Below are positions 1 through 7,868 of a stretch of 64,000 nucleotides of DNA, in pieces. Under the pieces are notes generated by a model. That model made no database searches, was not told the origin of the DNA, and was given only the letters and a program-made list of their open reading frames with translations. The stretch's first letter is position 1, and each line of letters begins with the position of its first letter. The stretch is from UBA7672 sp963738625 (GTDB lineage: Bacteria > Pseudomonadota > Alphaproteobacteria > Caulobacterales > Hyphomonadaceae), in NCBI GenBank assembly GCA_963738625.1, contig CAVTXH010000003.1:434001-498000 (forward strand). The letters run 5' to 3'. A program made the position numbers and the translations under genes.

Positions 1-341
1 GGACCGTCTCCAAGGCGCGGCGCGAGCGCGGAGATTTTCCGGGCGCTGCGCGCATTCTGAAGGAGCTGAAGGACGGACCTGCCTCGAGGCGTGTCGGCAT
101 CAGGCCGCTGGGCCGTGCGCCCGCGCGTGAAGGGACGGAGATCCAGTCTGCAGATGGCCAGATTCTCGGCGTCGTCACGTCGGGCGGGTTCGGGCCCACG
201 GTGAACGGGCCTGTAGCGATGGGCTATGTCGCATCGAGCCATGCGAAAACCGGCACGCCGCTGAAACTGATCGTCCGCGGCAAGGCGCTGGATGCGGAAG
301 TCGCTGCGTTGCCTTTCGTTCCGCACAAATACAAACGCTGA
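1..341 (+). CDS. gcvT: Glycine cleavage system T protein (aminomethyltransferase), C-terminal part
   Basis: This is the 3' end of a gene entering from the left edge; codons run in frame from position 3 to a TGA at 339-341. The product transfers the aminomethyl carbon of H-protein-bound glycine to tetrahydrofolate. The visible part is the C-terminal barrel: IRPLGRAPAREG, then SGGFGPTVNGPVAMGYV, which matches the usual GcvT end (TSGGFSPSL...IAMGYV), and a terminal AALPFVPHKYKR. The N-terminal folate-binding region lies outside the window. gcvH starts about 40 bases downstream on the same strand, so this is the first visible gene of a gcv operon. No start or riboswitch can be assessed here. Confidence 0.93.
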   Translation, partial: TVSKARRERGDFPGAARILKELKDGPASRRVGIRPLGRAPAREGTEIQSADGQILGVVTSGGFGPTVNGPVAMGYVASSHAKTGTPLKLIVRGKALDAEVAALPFVPHKYKR

Positions 342-383
342 CCAGAACACGAGCCCCAGAACACGACCGAAAGAGGGATGCCG

Positions 384-755
384 ATGACAACGTACTACAC
401 GACCGAGCACGAATGGATCAGCGTCGAGGGCGACATCGGCACGGTGGGCATCACCGCCTTCGCCGCCGAGAAGCTAGGCGATGTGGTGTTCGTCGAGCTG
501 CCGGATGCGGGCAAGCAGGTAAAGAAGGAAGGCGACATGGCCGTCGTCGAGTCGGTGAAGGCCGCCTCCGACGTCTACGCGCCGGTCACGGGCGAGATCG
601 TCGAAGGCAATGCCGCGATCGTCGACGATCCCGCCCAGGTGAACGCCGATCCCGAAGGCGCAGGCTGGTTCGTGAAGCTGAAGCTTGCGGACAAGGGCCA
701 GCTGTCGGGCCTGATGGACAAGGCCGCCTACGAAAAATTCTGCGCGGCGCAATGA
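384..755 (+). CDS. gcvH: Glycine cleavage system H protein
   Basis: A 123-residue lipoyl carrier that shuttles the aminomethyl group between the P, T and L proteins. The lipoyl lysine sits in VVESVKAASDVYAP, and the N-terminus TTYYTTEHEWI and the segment FVELPDAGKQV are typical of GcvH. An in-frame ATG at 378 also exists, but AGAGGG at 372-377 is spaced properly only for the ATG at 384, and MTTYY is the usual family start. It lies between gcvT and a PaiB-like gene, and the next start is within 8 bases of this stop, so the genes are very likely co-transcribed. Confidence 0.96.
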   Translation: MTTYYTTEHEWISVEGDIGTVGITAFAAEKLGDVVFVELPDAGKQVKKEGDMAVVESVKAASDVYAPVTGEIVEGNAAIVDDPAQVNADPEGAGWFVKLKLADKGQLSGLMDKAAYEKFCAAQ

Positions 756-762
756 GAGTGTG

Positions 763-1398
763 ATGTATCCCCAGCGCGCCTTTCGCATGGACGACAGCGA
801 GGAAGCGGCCGCCTTCATCGAGGCGCGCCATTTCGCGACGCTGGTCGTTGCGGGACCGGGCGGGCCGCAGGCGGCGCACATTCCGATGATCCTTAACCGC
901 GATGCGACGGGCAGGCCCGTCTCGCTGGAGGGGCATGTCGCGAAGAACAATCCGGTAGCGGCGTTGGCGGCCTCTGGCGTGCAGGCGCTGGCGATCTTCC
1001 AGGGGGCGGACGCTTATGTGACGCCCTCGCTCTATCTGTCGAAGCGCGAGCACGGGAAAGTCGTGCCGACGTGGAACTATATCGCCGTTCACGCGGCGGG
1101 TGTCGCCACCGCGTTCGATGACGCGGCACAACTGCGCAGCCAGGTGAGCCGCATCACGGACATGATGGAAAGCCCGGCCGCCGCGCCGTGGGCGGTGAGC
1201 GATGCGCCCGAGGACTACATCACGAAAATGCTGAACGGCATCACCGGCCTGCGGCTTGTCATCGAGTCCCTGCAGGGCATCCGCAAGCTGAGCCAGAACC
1301 GCGCCGATGGCGACCGCATGGCGGTGCTCAACGGCTTTGAGCATTCCAACGATCCCGCCGCGAGAGAGCTCGCGTCTGACATGAAGAAGAAGGCGTAA
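763..1398 (+). CDS. FMN-binding PaiB-type protein (negative transcriptional regulator family)
   Basis: A 211-residue protein of the PaiB family, a split-barrel FMN-binding fold named after a Bacillus repressor of sporulation and protease genes. Seen: MYPQRAF at the N-terminus, the hallmark HGKVVPTWNYIAVHAAG near residues 90-105, and a C-terminal ITGLRLVIESLQGIRKLSQNR, all strongly conserved in the family. A GTG at 760 directly precedes the ATG at 763; either could start it. It sits inside the glycine cleavage operon, 8 bases after gcvH and 4 bases before gcvPA, an unusual place for this family. Whether it acts as a regulator or as a flavin enzyme here cannot be told from sequence. Confidence 0.85.
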   Translation: MYPQRAFRMDDSEEAAAFIEARHFATLVVAGPGGPQAAHIPMILNRDATGRPVSLEGHVAKNNPVAALAASGVQALAIFQGADAYVTPSLYLSKREHGKVVPTWNYIAVHAAGVATAFDDAAQLRSQVSRITDMMESPAAAPWAVSDAPEDYITKMLNGITGLRLVIESLQGIRKLSQNRADGDRMAVLNGFEHSNDPAARELASDMKKKA

Positions 1399-1402
1399 GT
1401 CC

Positions 1403-2749
1403 ATGCGCTACCTCCCCCTCACCGCGGACGACCGGTCCGCGATGCTGAAGACCATCGGCGCAAAGTCGGCGGACGATTTCTATGGCGACGTGCCGGCGTC
1501 GGCGCGGCTGAAAGGCCCCGTGGCCGGCCTGCCGAACCATCAGGGCGAGCTGGCCGTCGAGCGGCACATGTCGAAGCTGGCGGCGAAAAACCGGACAGCG
1601 TCGGACGGGCGCTTCTTTGTCGGCTGCGGCGCCTACAAGCACCATATCCCGGCGAGCGTCGACCACATCATCCAGCGCTCGGAATTCCTGACGACCTACA
1701 CGCCTTACCAGCCGGAGATCGCACAGGGCACGCTGCAGACAATGTTCGAGTTCCAGACGCAGGTGGCGGCGCTGACCGGAATGGAGGTCGCCAACGCCTC
1801 CATGTATGACGGCTCGACCGCGTGCGCCGAGGCCGCCGTGATGGCCTGCCGCGTCACCAAGCGGAACACCGTGATAATGTCGGGCGGGCTGCATCCGCAC
1901 TACGCCGACACCACGCGCACGCTGTGCGAAGCGGCGGGGATCAAGGTCGTGCAGCTGCCGCCTGCCGTCGATGGCGAGCTTGAGCTGGCCAAGGCAGTAA
2001 ACGAAGAGGCTGCCTGCGTGATCGGCCAGTCGCCAAACGTGTTCGGGACGGTGACGGATTTGTCGCCGGTGGCCGACGCCGCGCACGCCAAGGGCGCGCT
2101 GCTGGTGAGCGTGTTTACCGAAGTCGTGTCGCTTGGCCTGGTGAAGCCGCCAGGCGAGATGGGGGCGGACATCGCCGTGGGCGAAGGCCAGTCGATCGGC
2201 GTGCCGCTGGGTTTCGGCGGGCCTTATGTCGGGCTCTTTACCTGCCGCTCGAAGTTCCTGCGCCAGATGCCGGGACGACTTTGCGGCGAGACGGTGGATG
2301 CGGACGGCAAGCGCGGTTTCGTGCTGACGCTGTCGACACGCGAACAGCACATCCGCCGCGACAAGGCGACGAGCAATATCTGCACCAATTCAGGGCTGTG
2401 CATGCTGGCCTTCACGGCCCACATGACGCTGCTGGGCGACAGGGGCCTCACGCAGCTGGCGCGGTTGAACCACGAAGCTGCATGCGACCTCGCGGACGCG
2501 CTGGCGGGCGTCAAAGGCGTGAAAGTGCTGACGCAGCGCTTCTTCAACGAGATCTCGTTCGAAACGCCGAAGCCGGCGGATGCCGTGCTCGCGGCGCTCG
2601 AGAAGCACGACGTGATCGGCGGCGTGCGCGTCTCGCGGCTGTTTCCTGGCGCGGGCCTCGACAACGTCATCGTCGCGGCCGCTACCGAGTGCACGACGCA
2701 GGACGACATCAACTCCTATGCAGCCGCGCTCGCGGAGGTGCTGAAATGA
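1403..2749 (+). CDS. gcvPA: Glycine dehydrogenase (decarboxylating) subunit 1
   Basis: A 448-residue alpha subunit of two-part P protein, which decarboxylates glycine with pyridoxal phosphate together with GcvPB. The N-terminus MRYLPLTADDRSAML and FVGCGAYKHHIPASVDHI, then FLTTYTPYQPEIAQGTLQ and ANASMYDGSTACAEA, are diagnostic of GcvPA. The length fits the family (about 440-450). The subunit lacks the PLP lysine, which lies in GcvPB. It starts 4 bases after the PaiB-like gene and overlaps gcvPB by 4 bases (ATGA), indicating translational coupling of the two halves. Confidence 0.97.
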   Translation: MRYLPLTADDRSAMLKTIGAKSADDFYGDVPASARLKGPVAGLPNHQGELAVERHMSKLAAKNRTASDGRFFVGCGAYKHHIPASVDHIIQRSEFLTTYTPYQPEIAQGTLQTMFEFQTQVAALTGMEVANASMYDGSTACAEAAVMACRVTKRNTVIMSGGLHPHYADTTRTLCEAAGIKVVQLPPAVDGELELAKAVNEEAACVIGQSPNVFGTVTDLSPVADAAHAKGALLVSVFTEVVSLGLVKPPGEMGADIAVGEGQSIGVPLGFGGPYVGLFTCRSKFLRQMPGRLCGETVDADGKRGFVLTLSTREQHIRRDKATSNICTNSGLCMLAFTAHMTLLGDRGLTQLARLNHEAACDLADALAGVKGVKVLTQRFFNEISFETPKPADAVLAALEKHDVIGGVRVSRLFPGAGLDNVIVAAATECTTQDDINSYAAALAEVLK

Positions 2750-4311
2750 CCATGAACTCCACCGGCCGCCCGACTTCCATCACTTCCGCCGGCGGCGCCA
2801 CCGCGGACACCGTCTCCGGCTCGAAAGGCCTGCTGCAGGCCGAGGGCCTGCTGTTCGAGATCGGCTCTACAGCCAAGACGGGCGTCGACCTTCCCGCGCC
2901 CAAGGGCACTAAGGACCGTCTCGGCGGCGTGACGCGCAAAGCGTCCAGCAATCTCCCCGGCCTCTCCGAGCCGGAAGCGGTGCGCCACTATGTGCGCCTG
3001 TCGCAGAAGAACTACGCCATCGACCTCGGCCTCTTCCCGCTCGGTTCGTGCACCATGAAGCACAATCCGCGGCTGAATGAGAAGATAGCGCGGCTGCCGG
3101 GCTTCGGCGACATCCACCCGATGCAGCCGCAGGCGACCGTCCAGGGCGCGCTCGAAGTGATCGAGGAGCTGGCGCATTGGCTGATGACGCTGACCAACAT
3201 GCCGGCCGTGGCGATGAGCCCGAAGGCCGGCGCACATGGCGAGCTGTGCGGCATGCTGGCGATCCGCGCGGCGCTCCACGCAAGAGGCGAGGCCAACCGC
3301 AAGCGCGTGCTTGTGCCGGTTTCGGCGCACGGCACCAACCCGGCGACCGCGGCACAGTGCGGTTTCATCATCGACGAGATCAACGCCGCGCCTGACGGGC
3401 GCGTCGATCTCGAAGACCTGAAGGCCAAGCTCAAGGAATCTTCCGACATCGCCGGCATCATGCTGACCAACCCGAACACCTGCGGTCTGTTCGAGCGCGA
3501 CATCGTCGAAATCGCGAAGCTGATCCACGATGCGGGTGGCTATTTCTACTGCGACGGCGCGAACTTCAACGCCATCGTCGGCCGCGTGCGGCCGGGCGAT
3601 CTCGGCATCGACGCCATGCACATCAACCTGCACAAGACGTTCTCGACGCCGCATGGCGGCGGCGGACCGGGCTCGGGACCGACCGTGCTGTCTAAGGCGC
3701 TCGCTCCTTATGCGCCCGTGCCATTCATCGTGAAGACGGCCGATGGCCTGCGCTTTGTCGAACACCACAGCGATGCGCCGGACTCGTTCGGCCGCATGTG
3801 CGCCTTCCACGGGCAGATGGGCATGTTCACCCGCGCTCTCACCTACATCCTGAGCCACGGCGCGGACGGGCTGCGCCAGGTGGCGGAAGATGCAGTGCTC
3901 AACGCCAACTACATCCTGGCGCGCCTCAAGGGCGTGATGAGCCCGGCTTTCGAAGGATATTGCATGCACGAGGCGCTGTTCTCGGATGCGTTCCTGAAGG
4001 ACACCGGGGTCGAGACCATCGACATCGCCAAAGGCCTGATCGACGAGGGATACCATCCGATGACGATGTATTTCCCGCTGGTCGTCCACGGCGCGATGCT
4101 GATCGAGCCGACAGAGACAGAGTCAAAAGCAGAACTGGACCGGTTCTGCGACGCCCTTGCCTCCATTGCCCGGCGGGCGACGCAGAAGGATCCCTCGCTG
4201 AAGACGGCGCCGCACCTCGCCCCGGCCAAGCGGCTGGACGAGACGCGCGCCGCACGGTCGCCGCGCCTCAAATGGACGCCTGAAACGCCGACGCTGAAAG
4301 CGGCGGAGTAA
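2746..4311 (+). CDS. gcvPB: Glycine dehydrogenase (decarboxylating) subunit 2
   Basis: A 521-residue beta subunit carrying the PLP site: INLHKTFSTPHGGGGPGSGP holds the Schiff-base lysine (HKTF). Other family blocks are PLGSCTMKHNPR, MSPKAGAHGELCG and PNTCGLFERDI. The frame is open well upstream (to 2281), but the ATG at 2746 overlaps the gcvPA stop as ATGA, and the upstream codons are only antisense or out-of-frame gcvPA sequence. The first 30 residues are Ser/Thr/Gly-rich and longer than in many homologues, so a slightly later start is possible. It is the last gene of the operon and is followed by a palindromic repeat. Confidence 0.97.
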   Translation: MTMNSTGRPTSITSAGGATADTVSGSKGLLQAEGLLFEIGSTAKTGVDLPAPKGTKDRLGGVTRKASSNLPGLSEPEAVRHYVRLSQKNYAIDLGLFPLGSCTMKHNPRLNEKIARLPGFGDIHPMQPQATVQGALEVIEELAHWLMTLTNMPAVAMSPKAGAHGELCGMLAIRAALHARGEANRKRVLVPVSAHGTNPATAAQCGFIIDEINAAPDGRVDLEDLKAKLKESSDIAGIMLTNPNTCGLFERDIVEIAKLIHDAGGYFYCDGANFNAIVGRVRPGDLGIDAMHINLHKTFSTPHGGGGPGSGPTVLSKALAPYAPVPFIVKTADGLRFVEHHSDAPDSFGRMCAFHGQMGMFTRALTYILSHGADGLRQVAEDAVLNANYILARLKGVMSPAFEGYCMHEALFSDAFLKDTGVETIDIAKGLIDEGYHPMTMYFPLVVHGAMLIEPTETESKAELDRFCDALASIARRATQKDPSLKTAPHLAPAKRLDETRAARSPRLKWTPETPTLKAAE

Positions 4312-4315
4312 ACCC

Positions 4316-4423
4316 GGGAGCGCCGGGCGCCTGCCCGGCAAACGTCGCGCAGCGACGTATCGTACCCACGCGAGCAGGTTTCGCTGCTGCGCAGCGACTG
4401 CCGGGCAGGCGCCCGGCGGTCCC
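4316..4423. repeat. Palindromic intergenic repeat, copy 1 (terminator-like)
   Basis: Two 25-base arms (4316-4340 and 4399-4423) are inverted repeats with one mismatch, built on GCCGGGCGCCTGCCCGGCA. The spacer of about 58 bases contains further short inverted words (CGCTGCTGCGCAGCG). A close relative is at 51117-51220. Both lie between two convergent genes, here gcvPB (+) and a ydeI-like gene (-), leaving only a few bases on each side. A bidirectional terminator or mRNA 3'-end stabiliser is inferred; there is no T-run, so it is not a classical intrinsic terminator. Confidence 0.8.
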
Positions 4424-4426
4424 CGG

Positions 4427-4876
4427 CTACTTCTTCTTCGCCAGCACCATCGCCACGGCCTTCTCGATGCGCCGGACGCGAGTCTCGGGAGCCTTCGCCC
4501 CCTCGATGGCGCGGACGTGTTCCTTGCGGTGGGTGAAGGCGAGCGCGGCGAAGTCTTTCGTGAGGCCTGCCCTCTTCAGGGCGGCGGCGAAGTCCTTCGG
4601 AACCTCGACCTCGCGCGGGGCGGTGTCGAGTTCAAGCGTCACTTCAACCTTGTCGCCGCCCTTCACGCCGGCGGCGTCGCGATGTTCCTTCGCCAGCGGC
4701 AGCATGTACTTCGCGCCCATCACCGCGACGGTACTGCGATAGGCGTAGCCCTTCAGAGTTACGCTCACCTTCGGCTTTTTGCCGGCGCCGAGACTCTCTA
4801 CGATCTCGTCAGGAACGACGAGGCCTGTAGCGTTCATACCTTCGGCCTGCATCACGGTCGTCTTGAACTTCGGCAT
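4427..4876 (-). CDS. YdeI/OmpD-associated-type protein with DUF1905 domain
   Basis: A 149-residue protein. The first 90 residues match the DUF1905 barrel (MPKFKTTVMQAEGMNATG, VVPDEIVESLGAGKKPKVSVT, LPLAKEHRDAAGVKGGDKVEV), and the C-terminus (VPKDFAAALKRAG, TKDFAALAFTHRKEHVRAI) matches the YdeI/OmpD-associated domain. Members have been linked to bacteriocin or peptide resistance, but the biochemical role is unknown. The frame is open upstream to 4969; the ATG at 4876 is chosen because conservation begins at MPKFK. It faces gcvPB across a palindromic repeat, and its promoter would lie back-to-back with that of the membrane protein gene at 5012. Confidence 0.8.
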   Translation of the reverse strand: MPKFKTTVMQAEGMNATGLVVPDEIVESLGAGKKPKVSVTLKGYAYRSTVAVMGAKYMLPLAKEHRDAAGVKGGDKVEVTLELDTAPREVEVPKDFAAALKRAGLTKDFAALAFTHRKEHVRAIEGAKAPETRVRRIEKAVAMVLAKKK

Positions 4877-4954
4877 CTCGCTCTCCGCATCCGCGAGCCG
4901 ACCATCCCCAAGACGAAGACGAAGCGCAACGCGGATCGGCGTTCGAAATCCGCG

Positions 4955-4995
4955 TTGACATGATGTCACCTATAGGTATCATGTCACCTATAGGT
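4955..4995 (+). promoter_or_regulatory. Promoter with two palindromic operators
   Basis: TTGACA (4955-4960) and TATCAT (4977-4982) with a 16-base spacer form a good sigma-70 promoter facing the gene at 5012. The 15-base word ATGTCACCTATAGGT occurs twice, at 4963-4977 and 4981-4995, 18 bases apart; each copy ends in the perfect palindrome ACCTATAGGT. One palindrome lies in the spacer and one just after the -10, the arrangement expected for repressor operators. The XRE protein encoded at 5442 is the obvious candidate to bind them (inference). Confidence 0.75.
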
Positions 4996-5011
4996 TATAC
5001 GGAGCCGAGCT

Positions 5012-5449
5012 ATGCCGAACCCACGAACCATCGATCCCGCGAAACGCCGGCGGCGTGCGATCATTGCGGCAAGCGTGATGCTGGTGGTCGTCGCCTTCGC
5101 TGCGGTCGATGCGGTCCTTCCGCACCGTGTTGCGCTCCGCGCGGTCGATATCGTGCGCATCACCGCCCTGATCGTGCTCGCCCTGGTGCTGGCTCTGCGC
5201 TCGACCTCCAACTTCACTTTCGCCAAGCGCAATCCGGAGCTCGACGACGAGCTCACGCGCGCCAACCGCGCCAGCGCTGCTTTCATTGGCTTTTGGGCGA
5301 TGCTGCTCGCGGCGGTCGCCGCTTATGTTGCGTCATTCCTCCTCGACCTTACGCTGACCGAAGCCGCGCCGATGATCCTGGGTATCGGCGCGGTGGCGGC
5401 GGGCGCCCGCTTCGCCTTCCTCGAAGCTTCAGGCGAAGGCGTTGTCTGA
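5012..5449 (+). CDS. Small integral membrane protein paired with an XRE regulator
   Basis: A 145-residue protein of no recognised family with about four predicted membrane segments: around residues 16-33 (AIIAASVMLVVVAFAAVD), 45-62, 90-108 (FIGFWAMLLAAVAAYVAS) and 118-136. The basic start PNPRTIDPAKRRRR suggests a cytoplasmic N-terminus. Its last codons overlap the start of a small XRE-type regulator by 8 bases, so the two are translated together. Such membrane-protein/XRE pairs are common in bacteria, usually with the XRE protein controlling the pair, but the membrane partner's function is unknown. Confidence 0.75.
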   Translation: MPNPRTIDPAKRRRRAIIAASVMLVVVAFAAVDAVLPHRVALRAVDIVRITALIVLALVLALRSTSNFTFAKRNPELDDELTRANRASAAFIGFWAMLLAAVAAYVASFLLDLTLTEAAPMILGIGAVAAGARFAFLEASGEGVV

Positions 5450-5648
5450 ACCCACCCTCGGCAGCCGTTTGCGCGAGGCGCGGACCGAGGCAGGCTTGAC
5501 GCAGGCGGAGCTGGCCCAACTCGTCTCCGTCTCGCGGAAGACGATCAACACGGTCGAGAACGGCGTCTTCATCCCGTCGACCCTGCTCGCGCTCAAGCTG
5601 GCGCGGGCGCTGCGCAAGCGCGTCGAGGATCTGTTCTACCTGGATTGA
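5442..5648 (+). CDS. Small XRE-family helix-turn-helix transcriptional regulator
   Basis: A 68-residue protein that is essentially one HTH_3 (Cro/CI) domain: GSRLREARTEAGLTQAELAQ, VSVSRKTINTVENG and IPSTLLALKLARALRKRVEDLF. The helix-turn-helix spans about residues 18-40. It starts with TTG, 8 bases inside the preceding membrane-protein gene; no other start gives the full domain. It is inferred to regulate its own operon through the paired ACCTATAGGT sites at 4968-4977 and 4986-4995. Size and the YFLD-like ending (DLFYLD) match the one-domain regulators paired with membrane proteins. Confidence 0.9.
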   Translation: MSEPTLGSRLREARTEAGLTQAELAQLVSVSRKTINTVENGVFIPSTLLALKLARALRKRVEDLFYLD

Positions 5649-5657
5649 GGGTCTCGA

Positions 5658-7490
5658 TCAGAGTCCCGCCCACGTCGCCGCCCAGAATGTCGCCATGGAC
5701 GCGACATAGGCGAGGCCGACGAGGTAGGCGAACAGGAAGCCGGTCCATTTCCACGAATTGGTTTCGCGGCGGACGGTGGCCAGGGTCGCAAAGCACTGCG
5801 GCGCATAGACGTACCAGGCGATGAAGGAGAGAGCCATCGGCAGCGACCAGGCCGTAGCCAGCGTCGTCTGCAGCGCCTGGCTGGTTTCATCGACCGGACC
5901 CAGCGAGTAGATGAGGCCAAGCGAAGACACAGCCGCCTCGCGCGCCGCCATGCCCGGGATCAGGGCGACGACCATTTCGAGATTGAACCCGATCGGCCGG
6001 AAGATGGGCTCGACAACCCGCCCGATCATGCCGGCATAGCTGCCCTCGAGACCGGTTCCGCCATTGGGGAAATAGGCGAGCACCCAGAGCGCCACGGTGG
6101 TGCCGAAGATGATTGTGCCTGCGCGCTTCAGGAAGGCCCATGCCTTGGACAGGAGGCCGAGGAAGAAGTCGCGCCACACCGGCAGCTTGTAGGTTGGCAG
6201 CTCCATGATCAGCGGCTGGCTCGGCCCCTTGGTCGCCGTGCGCTTCAGCACGAAGGCGACAGCAACCGCGCTGATCACGCCGATCACGTACAGCGCGAAC
6301 AGGACAAGGCCCTGCAAGTTGAACGGGCCGACCATCTGCGAGGGGATGAACACGCCGATCAGCAGCGTGTAGACCGGCAGTCGCGCCGAGCAGGTCATCA
6401 GCGGGGCGACCATGATGGTGGTGATGCGGTCGCGCTCTTCCTCGATCACCCGCGCGGCCATGATGCCGGGGATAGCGCAGGCGAAGCTCGACAGCAGCGG
6501 GATGAACGCCCGGCCGTTGAGGCCGACGCGCAGCATCAGCTCGTCCATCAGGAAGGCGGCGCGGGCCATGTATCCCGACGCTTCGAGAAACAGGATGAAG
6601 GCGAACAGGATGAGGATCTGCGGCAGGAAGACCACGACCGAGCCCACGCCGTTGATCGCCGCATCCACCACGAAGCCATGCAGGATCGGATTGGCGATCA
6701 TCGGCGAGACCGTCTCCTGAAGCCAGGCGAAGCCGGCCTCGATGGCGTCCATGGCGGGCGTCGCCCAGGCGAACACCGACTGGAACACCACGAACAGTAC
6801 GGCGACCAGCACGGCGACGCCGGCGACCGGATGCAGCAAGACGGCGTCAACCTGCCGGGTGAGCTTGTTCATGGCCGGTTCGACCATGGTCTCATCGGCA
6901 ATGCGGCGGGCTTCACGTTGTAGCGCGCGCAGATCGTGGGGCGGCGCATGCGCCACGGGTCTCGCCTTTGGCAGGACCTTGAGCTCTTCATCGATCTTGG
7001 CGATCAGCTGTTCGCGCCCTGCTTTGCGTGTGGCGCGTGTCGGCACGACGGGTACGCCGAGAAGGCCGGCGAGCCTGGGCGCATCGATCTTCACGCCGTC
7101 GCGCTCGGCCAGGTCGATCATGTTGAGCGCGACGATGACGGGCAGGCCCAGCGCCTTCATCTGCAGCACGGTGTGAAGGTGGGTGCGCAGGTTGGCCGCG
7201 TCGGCGACCAGGATTAGGGCATCCGGCGGCGGGTCCCCCCGCTCGCCCCTGATCGCTTCGACAGCGACACGTTCGTCGGTGGAGCGCGCCTCCAGGCCGT
7301 ATATGCCCGGCAGGTCGACAAGGGTGATGTTCGCGCCGCCCGGCGTCTCGAACCGGCCTACGCGCGTTTCGACGGTCGTGCCCGGATAGTTGGCGGTCTT
7401 CGCCAGGCCGCCAGTTAGCCCGTTGAACAGTGTGGTCTTGCCGCTGTTGGGAGCGCCGACCAGCGCCAGCCGCAGTGTCGCCGCCGTCAC
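5658..7490 (-). CDS. feoB: Ferrous iron transport protein B
   Basis: A 610-residue inner-membrane Fe(II) transporter with an N-terminal GTPase. G motifs are visible: GAPNSGKT (G1), YPGTTVE (G2), DLPGIYGL (G3) and NMID (G4). Gate regions follow: FLPQILILFAFILFLEASGYMARAAF and the cysteine segments SSFACAIPGIMA and MTCSARLPVY. It is shorter than E. coli FeoB (about 770) but within the range seen in alphaproteobacteria. The start is GTG at 7490, overlapping the feoA stop by 4 bases. It is convergent with the XRE gene, with a 9-base gap. Regulation is probably from the Fur-like box at 7755. Confidence 0.96.
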   Translation of the reverse strand: MTAATLRLALVGAPNSGKTTLFNGLTGGLAKTANYPGTTVETRVGRFETPGGANITLVDLPGIYGLEARSTDERVAVEAIRGERGDPPPDALILVADAANLRTHLHTVLQMKALGLPVIVALNMIDLAERDGVKIDAPRLAGLLGVPVVPTRATRKAGREQLIAKIDEELKVLPKARPVAHAPPHDLRALQREARRIADETMVEPAMNKLTRQVDAVLLHPVAGVAVLVAVLFVVFQSVFAWATPAMDAIEAGFAWLQETVSPMIANPILHGFVVDAAINGVGSVVVFLPQILILFAFILFLEASGYMARAAFLMDELMLRVGLNGRAFIPLLSSFACAIPGIMAARVIEEERDRITTIMVAPLMTCSARLPVYTLLIGVFIPSQMVGPFNLQGLVLFALYVIGVISAVAVAFVLKRTATKGPSQPLIMELPTYKLPVWRDFFLGLLSKAWAFLKRAGTIIFGTTVALWVLAYFPNGGTGLEGSYAGMIGRVVEPIFRPIGFNLEMVVALIPGMAAREAAVSSLGLIYSLGPVDETSQALQTTLATAWSLPMALSFIAWYVYAPQCFATLATVRRETNSWKWTGFLFAYLVGLAYVASMATFWAATWAGL

Positions 7491-7741
7491 GCTGCGGTCT
7501 CCACCATCACGAGAGCCGCCTCACCCTTGCGCAGCGCGATCACCGTGCGGTTGAGTCGGATTGAAAGCGGCGCGCCGCCGAGCCAACCCTTCGCAAGGAG
7601 CTCGACCTCATCGCCTTCGGCAAAGCCGATTTCGCGCAGCTTCGCGACCAGCTTTTCGTCGCCGGAGGCAAACCCGATCACGCGGCCGACCGCGCCCTTT
7701 GCAAGCCGATCCAGCCCGAAACTAAGCGACCCAGTATCCAT
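7487..7741 (-). CDS. feoA: Ferrous iron transport protein A
   Basis: An 84-residue SH3-like FeoA protein that assists FeoB. Seen: LAKGAVGRVIGFASGDEKLVAKLREIGF, GDEVELLAKGWLGGAPLSIRLN and TVIALRKGEAALVMVE, the full FeoA domain. The frame is open to 7816, but the extra N-terminal codons would overlap the Fur-like box, so the ATG at 7741 (MDTGSLSF) is preferred. The stop overlaps the feoB GTG start (GTGA), so the pair forms one coupled operon. Confidence 0.93.
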   Translation of the reverse strand: MDTGSLSFGLDRLAKGAVGRVIGFASGDEKLVAKLREIGFAEGDEVELLAKGWLGGAPLSIRLNRTVIALRKGEAALVMVETAA

Positions 7742-7754
7742 CGAACCGGTATAT

Positions 7755-7769
7755 TGAGAACAATTCTCA
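7755..7769 (-). promoter_or_regulatory. Fur-like box upstream of feoAB
   Basis: TGAGAACAATTCTCA is an almost perfect 7-1-7 palindrome, fitting the Fur pattern TGANAATNATTNTCA. It also fits the looser iron-box form TGA-N9-TCA used by RirA-type regulators. It lies 14 bases upstream of the feoA start. Iron repression of feoAB is inferred from site and context; which regulator binds cannot be told. Confidence 0.75.
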
Positions 7770-7868
7770 TTAGCAACCGAAAACCCGAAGAATAGGGCTT
7801 TCCGTGGCGGGTCCACGCTCTACTCTCGGAGTCTCACCGGGCGGGCGCAGTGTGGTTAGGAGGGTCGG

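Noticed and set aside
586..1404. Long minus-strand frame opposite gcvH and the PaiB-like gene
   Set aside because: Arg/His-rich translation without domain pattern; it mirrors well-supported plus-strand genes.
2716..4089. 457-codon minus-strand frame opposite gcvPB
   Set aside because: Antisense shadow of gcvPB; no start site or family features.
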